Shown here one piece after another: positions 1-7,565 of a DNA stretch of 37,166 bases. Origin of the DNA: CAYQXJ01 sp964421565 (GTDB lineage: Bacteria > Planctomycetota > Brocadiia > SM23-32); the NCBI GenBank assembly GCA_964421565.1, contig CAYQXJ010000021.1, positions 1 to 37,166 on the forward strand, read 5' to 3'. Position 1 is the first letter of the stretch. Every line of letters begins with the position of its first letter. The position numbers and the translations under genes are program-made. Under the pieces are notes generated by a model. The model was not told where the DNA came from and did no database searches. It worked only from the letters and a program-made list of their open reading frames with translations.

Positions 1-322
<322 letters not shown>

Positions 323-474
323 TACGATTGCTCAAATCGGCATCTCATCTTGGCCTGATGCCACTGACGCGCTTCCTGTTCGCGAAATGCACCGCCTCGG
401 ATCCTTGGAGCGTTGGCGCGGGCGATGACAGATGCCGCGTGCCCTACACTCCCGTCCGGGTGCGGACAGAGATT
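323..474 (+). other. 23S-5S internal transcribed spacer
   Basis: A spacer of about 150 nt separates the 23S 3' end from the 5S gene. I see no tRNA cloverleaf and no convincing ORF in it. It should be transcribed with the rRNA operon and removed during processing. Confidence 0.7.
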
Positions 475-589
475 GCCCGGTGATCATGGCGGAAGGGAAA
501 CACCCGTTCCCATTCCGAACACGGCCGTTAAGCCTTCCGCGCCGATGATATTGGCCCGCATGGGTCGAGAAAGTAGGTCGTCGCCGGGC
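475..589 (+). rRNA. rrf: 5S ribosomal RNA
   Basis: This is a complete 5S rRNA of about 115 nt. The terminal helix is GCCCGG at 475-480 pairing with CCGGGC at 584-589. Inside are the conserved loop region CCCATTCCGAACACGG and the GAGAAAGTAGGTCG stretch typical of bacterial 5S. It follows the 23S gene on the same strand, as the last gene of an rRNA operon. Exact mature ends could differ by a few nucleotides. Confidence 0.96.
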
Positions 590-597
590 TTTTTTTA
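584..597 (+). terminator. rRNA operon terminator after 5S
   Basis: The closing 5S helix (CCGGGC, 584-589) runs directly into a row of seven T residues at 590-596. This makes a factor-independent terminator in which the 5S terminal stem is the hairpin. The next gene downstream has its own candidate promoter. Confidence 0.65.
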
Positions 598-664
598 TGT
601 ACGCCTTCCGTGGCGCACCAGCAGCCTCCTGTCAGTCCCCGCAGCAAGCTCAAGACTGTGAGCC

Positions 665-693
665 TTGACGGCCGTTTCCGCAGGTGCTACGTT
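665..693 (+). promoter_or_regulatory. Candidate sigma70 promoter for the isomerase-like gene
   Basis: TTGACG (665-670) and TACGTT (688-693) are separated by exactly 17 bp. A transcript starting near 700 would give a leader of about 25-35 nt before the GTG at 724 or ATG at 733. It also argues against the much longer GTG start at 610. The -10 box is weak. Confidence 0.4.
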
Positions 694-732
694 CCACGTT
701 CCGTCGACTCAACAGGGAAGGCCGTGATCCCT

Positions 733-2154
733 ATGCCGACTAATAAGCAGCTTCCGCGCATTGGCGTTGTGTCCTTCTCAGACGGCCGCCGGCGCGTGCA
801 CGAGGGACTGCTGGCGAGCATTGAGACATACCAGCGGACGGTGGCCCAAAACCTGGATCACCTGGGTGTGGAACCGGTCATTGCCTCGCAAGTCGTGTGG
901 ACGCCTCGGCTGGCCGTGCGACAGGCGAAAGAGTTGCTCGCTCAGGACGTGGCGGGCGCAGTGTTCAATATCCCCGTCTTCGCTTTCCCGAACCTGAGCG
1001 CTATCTGCGCGCGCGTGCTCGGCCGGCCGGTCGCCCTGATGTCGCCTGCAGAGCCCGGCCTGCCGGGGCTCGGGGGATTGCTTGCCGCCTCAGGTGCGCT
1101 GGAGCAGGTCTGTCTCACTCACAGCCGAATCTACGGTCCCTACGACGACGAGAGGTCAATGCTGCAGCTAGGCCGGTTCGTCGCCGCCGCCGCGGCGAAG
1201 CACTGCCTGCAGGGGCAGGTCTACGGGCAGATCGGTGGTCGGTCGATCGGTATGCTGACGGGAGTGTCCTCCTCGCCGGCCGAATGGCTGCGCGTCTTCG
1301 GCGTGGATATTGATCACACAGACGAATCCGAAATCCTGCGTATAGCCGAGAGCGTGAGCCCCTCTGAACGGGAGCGTATGGTGGCGTGGCTGGAGGAGAA
1401 CCTGCGTAGCGTTCAGTACGGAGACGGGGGGAAGCTGACGCGCCAACACCTCCAGTTCCAGGTAGCCTGTGCCGCCGCAGTCAAACGGATCATCAAGGAG
1501 AAGCAATACGATTTCATCGGCATCAAGTGTCACTACGATATGTCCGAGTACTACTGCACGCAATGCCTCTCGGCGGCATTCCTTCCCAGTCTCATCGACT
1601 GGGACGGGCAGAGGGAACCCGTCGTCTGCGCGTGCGAAGCGGACGGCGACGGTGCTCTGACTATGCAGATTCTGCAGCTCATCACCGGCGAGCCATCGCT
1701 TTTCCTGGACCTGCGGCACTACGATGATGAGACGGGCTTGTGGACGCTGTGCAACTGCGGAGGCCAGTCGAACTTCTATGCACTGCGCGACGAAGACCCC
1801 CGTAGGAACCTCGCCAGAGTGGACCTTGTGCCGGTTATTGCGAAGTACGGCGGCGTGGGAGCACATGTGCGCTACGTGTCTTGCGAAGGCCCGCTCACCT
1901 TCGCCCGCATCATGCATGACGGCACGGGACCTGTGCTGCTGGCGTTCAGCGGTGAGGCAGTGCCGGCAGACGACGCGTGGCTGGACAAGAGTTGTCCGTC
2001 ATGGCCCCATGTTTTCGCCATGCTTGATCCTGAGAAGGACGACATCATTGAGGAGTTAAGAGCCAACCACGTGCACGCTGTCTCGAGCTATCACCTCGCG
2101 GAGTTGGAAGCATTCGCTCAGATGGTTGGCATACCCTACATAGAGCTTTTGTAA
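733..2154 (+). CDS. L-fucose/L-arabinose isomerase-fold protein
   Basis: A 473-residue protein of the FucI/AraA-like aldose-ketose isomerase superfamily. These enzymes are usually Mn-dependent and interconvert aldoses and ketoses in the cytoplasm. The diagnostic segment CACEADGDGALTMQ places a candidate metal-ligand Glu at residue 302. The Asp of FLDLRHYDD follows at 326. That 24-residue gap equals the E337-D361 spacing of E. coli FucI. His426 (WPHVF) is the likely third ligand. The protein is shorter than FucI (about 590) and resembles the uncharacterised 'fucose isomerase-like' group, so the substrate is unknown. The start is ATG 733, with AGGGAAGG about 12 nt upstream; an in-frame GTG at 724 is an equal alternative. 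A DUF6485 gene follows after 70 nt, probably in the same transcript. Confidence 0.85.
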   Translation: MPTNKQLPRIGVVSFSDGRRRVHEGLLASIETYQRTVAQNLDHLGVEPVIASQVVWTPRLAVRQAKELLAQDVAGAVFNIPVFAFPNLSAICARVLGRPVALMSPAEPGLPGLGGLLAASGALEQVCLTHSRIYGPYDDERSMLQLGRFVAAAAAKHCLQGQVYGQIGGRSIGMLTGVSSSPAEWLRVFGVDIDHTDESEILRIAESVSPSERERMVAWLEENLRSVQYGDGGKLTRQHLQFQVACAAAVKRIIKEKQYDFIGIKCHYDMSEYYCTQCLSAAFLPSLIDWDGQREPVVCACEADGDGALTMQILQLITGEPSLFLDLRHYDDETGLWTLCNCGGQSNFYALRDEDPRRNLARVDLVPVIAKYGGVGAHVRYVSCEGPLTFARIMHDGTGPVLLAFSGEAVPADDAWLDKSCPSWPHVFAMLDPEKDDIIEELRANHVHAVSSYHLAELEAFAQMVGIPYIELL

Positions 2155-2224
2155 GCAAGGCCACACTCATCCGCCCCGCCTGGCGGCCCGGTGAGTGCGA
2201 GCTGGATTGAGGACGAGGAGGAGC

Positions 2225-2431
2225 ATGATGGAGTGCAAGAAGCAAGAGAACCTGGAGCGCTGTAATTGCAGTTATCCTGGCTGTTCACGCAAAGGCACAT
2301 GTTGCGATTGCCTGGCATATCATCTCAGATCGCGTCAGCTTCCCGCCTGTGTGTTTCCCGACACCGTGGAGCAAACCTACGATCGTAGCTTCGAGAGGTT
2401 CGCCGCTTTGGTAGACGCAGGGGAGGTGTAA
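2225..2431 (+). CDS. DUF6485 family small cysteine-rich protein
   Basis: A 68-residue soluble protein starting MMECKKQENLERCNC. It carries six cysteines in its first half (C-x-C, then C, then CC-x-C in CNCSYPGCSRKGTCCDC) and a seventh in LPACVFP. This matches the DUF6485 family, usually 60-70 residues, which I recognise from the NCNCTYPGCSRKGxCC pattern. The cysteines suggest binding of zinc or another metal. No function is established to my knowledge. GAGGAGGAG at about 2215-2223 is a very strong ribosome binding site. It sits 1 nt before ATG 2225 and 4 nt before ATG 2228, so the second Met may be the true start. It is co-directional with the upstream isomerase-like gene. Confidence 0.85.
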   Translation: MMECKKQENLERCNCSYPGCSRKGTCCDCLAYHLRSRQLPACVFPDTVEQTYDRSFERFAALVDAGEV

Positions 2432-2524
2432 GCTCCCCTTTCGCGCGCCGGAGCCTCACGGAACGGTTACGCGCGGGAGCAGGCTGCCCGTCGGATCCGA
2501 ATGCACTGTTGTGCCACGGCTGCG

Positions 2525-2540
2525 CGGGCGAGCACGCCCG
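2525..2540. terminator. GC-rich hairpin between convergent genes
   Basis: CGGGCG (2525-2530), loop AGCA, then CGCCCG (2535-2540) form a perfect 6-bp stem in the 154-nt gap between convergent genes. There is no T-run on either side, so intrinsic termination is doubtful. Confidence 0.25.
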
Positions 2541-2585
2541 TGGGTTCCCGCCGTGGGGGTTAATCGTGCAACTCAGTAAGCCGTG

Positions 2586-2837
2586 TCAGCGCCAGTCGGG
2601 CATAGCTTCCACGAACTCATCGATGTTGCGCTCGGGCTCCCACGGCCCATCTGTGTAATCCCACATGCTGCTCGTTTCGGTGTTCAGGTCGTCGCATATG
2701 CCCTGTACCACGCGCGAGTTCATGAGCAGCCCTTCGACCTCCCACCGTTTCCAGAAACGTCCCGAGCAGGTCGGTTGTTGGTTGATGCAAGAACAGCCCT
2801 CAGAAATGCCTATGACGGTTGTCGAAGGCATGGACAT
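2586..2837 (-). CDS. Unrecognised 83-residue protein coupled to the LarA-like gene
   Basis: A short protein starting MSMPSTTVIGISEGC and ending MPDWR. I do not recognise a family with certainty. It contains a CSC...C cluster near residues 15-24, aromatic-rich FWKRWEVEG and MWDYTDGPWEPERN segments, and no signal peptide or membrane helix. The start is ATG 2835-2837, only 2 nt after the TGA of the LarA-like gene, with AGTGAGG just upstream; that arrangement implies translational coupling. A much longer ORF in this frame (up to 3362) only antisense-shadows the racemase gene. The conserved-looking composition and the coupling make it likely to be real. A role with the racemase is inference from position only. 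Confidence 0.6.
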   Translation of the reverse strand: MSMPSTTVIGISEGCSCINQQPTCSGRFWKRWEVEGLLMNSRVVQGICDDLNTETSSMWDYTDGPWEPERNIDEFVEAMPDWR

Positions 2838-2839
2838 CC

Positions 2840-4159
2840 TCACTTCTGAGTGTTCCCACACTCGCCGGCAAGGGGCGCACAGTAGGGACCTTCTGGAATC
2901 GCGGCCACGCGTATGTCGGGCTCCAGCAAATCGTCCAGCAGTGTCTGCGCAGAAACTGCCAGGCTGCGGTGGCGGGGAGTGTGACCGGTTACGCTGAGCT
3001 GTGCCAGTTGCCGGCGAGGCAAATCGGTCGCCAGGAAGTGAAGGTTTTGACGCCCCACCTTGCACAGTGCCCGACAGTGCATCTGGAGCTGCCACTGGTC
3101 TTTGACCCAGAAGTTGGCATTGTGCACCTCCTCCAGGAAGTCCTGCCATCTGCCCGAGTACTGCTTCATCAGGCCCTGATACTCCTCGCTGCCGACCCCC
3201 TCGGAACATGCGCCGAATGCCAGCACAGTGCCGTCCTGGCGTACGGCCGGCAGGCACGAGACGAAGCCTTTGATGCACTGGTAGAAGGTGGCATCGAGCG
3301 GGTAGCCGCCGCTTGAGGTGACGACGAGGTCGGCCGGCTCCTGCACAGTTGGGCAGGCGCATTGCCGTACGAAACGACAGGCTTCGGCGTGTGCCGCCTC
3401 CATCCCGCCGGCAAAGGCCCTGACCGTCCGTCTGCGTGCGTCCATCACTATGTTCAGGCAGAAATCGGCGCTGGCGAGCCGCGCTATTGAGAGCGCCTCT
3501 TCGTGGCAGGCATTGCCCACAAGTCGGGCATTCCTTGTGTTAGCATCGGCCATAAACTGCGCGCCATGAAAACGACGTATCGTGTCCAGCGAGGCAAGAC
3601 CGGGGCAGATGGCTTTGCGCCCGCCAGAGAAACCGGCCATGAAATGCGGCTCCACCAGGCCGGTCAGTATGCGGAACGACGCCTCCACGTACTGGCGGTT
3701 GATGCGGACTGCCGCGCCCGCCTTGCTCTTGCCAGGAAGAGCCGCGAGCTGCGATTCGTCCGTTGGGTCGTGGTTCAACACGCGGTACTTAGCCGCCACG
3801 TCGCCGAGCATCTCCCGCAACTCGGCGTCGGTGCAGGGACGGTGCATTCCGGTTGCTACCAACAGCAGTATGTTGGAGCGGCGCACTCCACTTGTTTCCA
3901 GAAGGCCCAGCAGGTCAGCCAGGAAACCGCGATAGGGCACCGGGCGAGTGATGTCCGAGAGCACGACGACCACATCTCCAGATGCGCGTTCGCGCAAAGC
4001 CCTGTCCAAAGGCTCTGCTCCGACTGGTTCGGTGACTGCCCGCATCACCAGTTCAGCGGCTGAGCCCTGCGGTTCAGGGAATGCGGAATGGTAGGGAACG
4101 GTGCGATCGGGCAAGTCAAGCTCTATGGTGTGACGGCCGATGCGGAAGGGTAGTCTCAT
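2840..4159 (-). CDS. LarA-family nickel-dependent 2-hydroxyacid racemase/epimerase
   Basis: A 439-residue cytoplasmic enzyme (DUF2088/LarA). Characterised LarA uses a nickel-pincer nucleotide to racemise lactate by hydride transfer. Homologues act on malate, other 2-hydroxyacids or sugar acids. Essentially all Lactiplantibacillus plantarum LarA functional residues line up: His106 (ATGMHRP), His172, Lys182 (SGGRKAICPG) and His198 match H108, H174, K184 and H200. Asp69/Arg72 (SDITRP) and Gln294/Lys297 (YQCIKG) match D72/R75 and Q295/K298. It is therefore probably active and nickel-pincer dependent, but the substrate cannot be read from sequence. No larB, larC or larE maturation gene is in the window. 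The start is ATG 4159; the longer GTG start at 4243 would span the promoter at 4205-4210. Confidence 0.88.
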   Translation of the reverse strand: MRLPFRIGRHTIELDLPDRTVPYHSAFPEPQGSAAELVMRAVTEPVGAEPLDRALRERASGDVVVVLSDITRPVPYRGFLADLLGLLETSGVRRSNILLLVATGMHRPCTDAELREMLGDVAAKYRVLNHDPTDESQLAALPGKSKAGAAVRINRQYVEASFRILTGLVEPHFMAGFSGGRKAICPGLASLDTIRRFHGAQFMADANTRNARLVGNACHEEALSIARLASADFCLNIVMDARRRTVRAFAGGMEAAHAEACRFVRQCACPTVQEPADLVVTSSGGYPLDATFYQCIKGFVSCLPAVRQDGTVLAFGACSEGVGSEEYQGLMKQYSGRWQDFLEEVHNANFWVKDQWQLQMHCRALCKVGRQNLHFLATDLPRRQLAQLSVTGHTPRHRSLAVSAQTLLDDLLEPDIRVAAIPEGPYCAPLAGECGNTQK

Positions 4160-4204
4160 GGGCGCGCTTAGCACCGAGATCTCTCGAAGCTCTGGTTTAG
4201 TACC

Positions 4205-4210
4205 AGTATA
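4205..4210 (-). promoter_or_regulatory. Candidate extended -10 promoter for the LarA-like gene
   Basis: On the minus strand TGG-TATACT (the -10 box is the complement of 4205-4210) is an extended -10 element with no good -35. Transcription would start near 4198, 39 nt before ATG 4159. This supports the shorter start. Confidence 0.4.
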
Positions 4211-4261
4211 CCATCGGTTCGATATCAGGGCATCAGTGGACACATGGTGACGCGAACAGGC

Positions 4262-4290
4262 TTGCGCGGTTCGGCCTTGTCCATTCTAAT
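4262..4290 (+). promoter_or_regulatory. Candidate sigma70 promoter for the HtrA-FG-GAP gene
   Basis: TTGCGC (4262-4267) and TCTAAT (4285-4290) have a 17-bp spacer. Five of six -10 bases match consensus. The predicted start near 4297 leaves a leader of about 44 nt before ATG 4341. Confidence 0.45.
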
Positions 4291-4340
4291 AGAGCCTCGG
4301 CGGGACAGATACCAAGGCTCACTCCGGGTTGGAGAATGCT

Positions 4341-7300
4341 ATGAAGAGCACTGTGTACCTGATGCTTGTTGCCGTTCTGGCCATTTGCATGCCGGCTTTT
4401 GGCGAGGATCGAATGCTGATCGAACTGGTTGATGGCACGCACATAGAGGGCCAGGTGCTCAAGAGTGATGCGGAGCGAGTCCACATCTCCTTGGGCCATC
4501 AGGTAATCACGTTGCGCAGAGAGCAGATCAAGCGGATGGTTGATCCAGAGGGCGAGGGGGAGCCTGTCCGCGAAGTCCGCTCTTTCGCACTCTACATGAC
4601 GGGTCAGGGCGTTCAGAAGTCCATCGCTGCACATAGCGCAGAATTGGGCGCCGCCGTTGTGACAGTGAAAACACCTGCCGGGCTGGGAACCGGCTGGTTC
4701 TGCCATCCGGATGGCTACGTTGTGACCAACGCACATGTGATTGCCAACGAACGGTCTGTGTCGATAGCGACTTTTGTGAAGACGGGAGAGCGATTGGAGA
4801 AGAAGGTCTTCCAGCAAGTGAAGATTCTTGCACTTAACGAGGAGATTGACCTCGCTTTGCTGAAGATCGAGGAGGAGATCGATATCGAAGTTCCCCAGCT
4901 CTACATCGGGGATTCGAGTCATGTTCAGGAGGGCGATCCGGTTTTCACGATCGGGAACCCTATGGGTCTGGAGCGTTCCACGTCGGAAGGCACCGTGAGC
5001 AAGACGAACCGGTCTTTCGGCGGACGACTCTACATCCAGACCACCGCTCCGATTTCGCCCGGTAACTCGGGAGGGCCGCTGTTCAACATGCGCGGCGAGG
5101 TCATCGGTGTTACCAACATGGGCTATCTGTTCATGGATGGACTGGGCTTCGCCGTGCCATCCCGCTACGTGCAGGAATTCCTGGACAATGTCGAAGCCTT
5201 CGCCTTCGACCCGGACAATCCGAACACGGGCATCAAGTACATGGAAGCTCCAGTCGTTTCGCGCGACGGGTCAATCCGGTTCGAACATGCTGATTTCGTG
5301 AAAGCCGGGCACGGTCTTTCCTGTCTGAGGCTTGCCGACATCGATGGAGACGGCGTGGAGGAGGCCATCTTCGCCAACAACAACAAGAGTGAGATCGGGA
5401 TCGTGGGGCGCAGACCCACAGGCGAAGGGCCGGAGCAGGTCGAACTTGAGTTCGAAGACATCAATCGCATCCCCCCCAGTGAGCGCTATGAGCTCACGAC
5501 CCATCCCATCACCAGCAAGGTGTTCTCGCTGGTAACGGCGGACGTCAACGGTGACGGGCGCCCCGACGTGGTCTTCTACGGAGACATCGACGGATTGGCC
5601 GTGATGGAACAACTGCCGGACGGTGGCTTCGCTGCCCCCCGGCGTATCGCATCGGTGAAGTTGGCAGAGCGACGCGACGCTTTGCGTGTTGCGGACGTAG
5701 ATGGCGACCAGGAACTGGAGATCATCGGTTTGGGCAAGGAGCAAGTGCATGTCATCGGACTTGACGGCGATTACGAGGTCTTCCCCCTGATTGACCGATA
5801 CCGGGACAGGCTGACCCGTTTCGAGCTTATGGACGCAAACGCCGACGGATGGACCGATATCCTTCTGTTCGTCAAGGACCAGCATTACGCTGTGCAATGG
5901 TTGCTGCAAAACGAAGCAGGGGGGTTCTCGACGGCAAGGCTGCTGCGCTCGCACTTGTCCGGACCCGTGCATCCTTACCGGAATGCCGATGGCGAAGGCG
6001 GCTTTCTGACCGTTGACACCGCTCAGAACCGCGTCCGCGCACTGCATCTAAGTGCTGCTGAAACGGCGGGCGGCACAGCAGACCTGGCCATCGGGGTGAG
6101 TTGTCTCGTGATCGATCCCGAGGCGGGGTCGGCAGGTGATCTGGGGATTGCCGATCTCGACCGGGACGGCCAGTCCGAGCTCATTGCGGCGAACCAGCGC
6201 GCAAACGAGTTTGTGGTCTTTGACGCATCGGAGTGCGGTTTCACGGTGACTACCTCGCCCGCACCGCGCAATGTTGCCGGCTTGATCGCACACACCACAA
6301 CGGGCGGACGCACGGTTCTGTTCAGCTTCTCCGAACCGGACAAGATCTTCGGTGTCAGTGCCGTTGAGAGCATGTCGGTATCGTACCCCCGCCCGGTGAC
6401 CGTTGAGGGGGTGGTCGAGGGCATATGGCTCGCGCGCCTGGCAGGTGAGAGACCGAACCTGGTATGGGCTGAAAAGGTTGGCAGGCAGTATGCGCTCCGC
6501 ACGGCGCCGGCTGACGAACTGGCCCTTTCAGCGCTGCAGGGCGGGGAGGGCAGCATCCAGGCGAATCCTACCACGCTCCTCTTCGGACAGGGCGAGGATG
6601 AACTCAGCGAGCACCTGCCGCAGCGACCGACGGATCTGGTTTTCGCGGACTTCAATGCCGACCACGTGCCGGACATAGTCCTCTACTGGGCCTACTCTGG
6701 CAAAGAGAGCCTGTACCTGGGCCTGGGCGGGGGGCGCTACCGGGAAGTGATCAAGGATCAGGAGTTTCTGCCACAGCAGGGAGGGCAGCCACTGCTGGTT
6801 GCGGATGTTGATGGCGACGGTGTAGCGGAGATACTGCTGGTCCAGAGCGGCTTCGCCCGAGTCCTGCGGGTGGATGAGAACGAGAATCTGTACGTGCAGA
6901 GGCAGTTTAACTGGCGCTTCCCCGGAGTGAAGTCTCTTGTGCCTTACCCGGGCGGCGAGCGGCCCAGATTGCTGGCCGTGACCGATGATCTGGCGAGGGT
7001 CGTCGGTTTCGACGTTCAGACTACCCACCCCCGCTTGTTGGGGACCATGGACCTGTCCGGGCTTGACTTCCATGATGTGCGCGCGGCGAACGTGCGCGGC
7101 AGCGAACAACCCGAGCTGCTGCTGGTTGGGGGCAATGCTATCCATGTGGTGCAGGTGGGGCAGCCAGGTGGCGCGGTCCATGCCAGAGTCGCATACGACG
7201 CCAGCCTGGACTACTTCAGCTACTGGAAAGTGCATGCTGCCGACCTGGATGGCCAGGCGGGCGATGAAGTGGTGCTCTTCGACCGCAAGAAGGCCATGTT

Positions 7301-7529
7301 TGAGGTGCACCGCTTCGGTAAGGATGGCCTTCTTCAGCCTGTGCTGCGTCACAGGCTATTCGAGAAGAGCATCTATCAACGCAGTGAGACAGATAGTTAC
7401 CAGTTGCCCCGAGAACTCGCCGTGGGCAACCTGGACGGTAACGGAGCGGCCGACCTGGTGTTTGTGTTGCAGGACCGAGTCGCCATATACTCTCAGAGTG
7501 CGAACGGGCCGTACGAGGAGCAGCAGTAG
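4341..7529 (+). CDS. Secreted HtrA-like trypsin-fold serine protease with C-terminal FG-GAP repeats
   Basis: A 1062-residue exported protein. Residues 1-21 (MKSTVYLMLVAVLAICMPAFG) are a classic signal peptide. A small beta domain (LIELVDGTHIEGQV) spans about residues 26-70. Residues about 95-285 are the chymotrypsin-fold protease with His132 (TNAHVI), Asp170 (EIDLALL) and Ser243 (SPGNSGGPLF), an intact triad. There is no PDZ domain. From about residue 300 to the end there are many FG-GAP/VCBS-type units with Ca-binding loops such as DIDGDGVEE, DVNGDGRPD, DVDGDQELE, DLDRDGQSE, DVDGDGVAE and DLDGQAGDE, predicted to form a beta-propeller. ATG 4341 has GGAG 6 nt upstream; the TTG at 4329 is unlikely. 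Position and signal suggest a periplasmic or extracellular protease. A second secreted gene follows after 36 nt. Confidence 0.88.
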   Translation: MKSTVYLMLVAVLAICMPAFGEDRMLIELVDGTHIEGQVLKSDAERVHISLGHQVITLRREQIKRMVDPEGEGEPVREVRSFALYMTGQGVQKSIAAHSAELGAAVVTVKTPAGLGTGWFCHPDGYVVTNAHVIANERSVSIATFVKTGERLEKKVFQQVKILALNEEIDLALLKIEEEIDIEVPQLYIGDSSHVQEGDPVFTIGNPMGLERSTSEGTVSKTNRSFGGRLYIQTTAPISPGNSGGPLFNMRGEVIGVTNMGYLFMDGLGFAVPSRYVQEFLDNVEAFAFDPDNPNTGIKYMEAPVVSRDGSIRFEHADFVKAGHGLSCLRLADIDGDGVEEAIFANNNKSEIGIVGRRPTGEGPEQVELEFEDINRIPPSERYELTTHPITSKVFSLVTADVNGDGRPDVVFYGDIDGLAVMEQLPDGGFAAPRRIASVKLAERRDALRVADVDGDQELEIIGLGKEQVHVIGLDGDYEVFPLIDRYRDRLTRFELMDANADGWTDILLFVKDQHYAVQWLLQNEAGGFSTARLLRSHLSGPVHPYRNADGEGGFLTVDTAQNRVRALHLSAAETAGGTADLAIGVSCLVIDPEAGSAGDLGIADLDRDGQSELIAANQRANEFVVFDASECGFTVTTSPAPRNVAGLIAHTTTGGRTVLFSFSEPDKIFGVSAVESMSVSYPRPVTVEGVVEGIWLARLAGERPNLVWAEKVGRQYALRTAPADELALSALQGGEGSIQANPTTLLFGQGEDELSEHLPQRPTDLVFADFNADHVPDIVLYWAYSGKESLYLGLGGGRYREVIKDQEFLPQQGGQPLLVADVDGDGVAEILLVQSGFARVLRVDENENLYVQRQFNWRFPGVKSLVPYPGGERPRLLAVTDDLARVVGFDVQTTHPRLLGTMDLSGLDFHDVRAANVRGSEQPELLLVGGNAIHVVQVGQPGGAVHARVAYDASLDYFSYWKVHAADLDGQAGDEVVLFDRKKAMFEVHRFGKDGLLQPVLRHRLFEKSIYQRSETDSYQLPRELAVGNLDGNGAADLVFVLQDRVAIYSQSANGPYEEQQ

Positions 7530-7565
7530 CAAGTATCGGGAACACGACTTAGTGAGGAGACGGGC

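Noticed and set aside
323..474. Possible tRNA in the 23S-5S spacer
   Set aside because: No T-arm TTCGA motif or acceptor stem pairing could be found.
1168..1917. 249-codon open frame on the minus strand
   Set aside because: It is wholly antisense to the isomerase-like gene and has no recognisable domain. Such long antisense frames are common in GC-rich DNA.
2838..3362. Extension of the small 83-residue frame up to 3362
   Set aside because: It overlaps the end of the LarA-like gene in another frame and reads as low-quality Arg/Pro-rich sequence. Only the part from ATG 2837 looks real.
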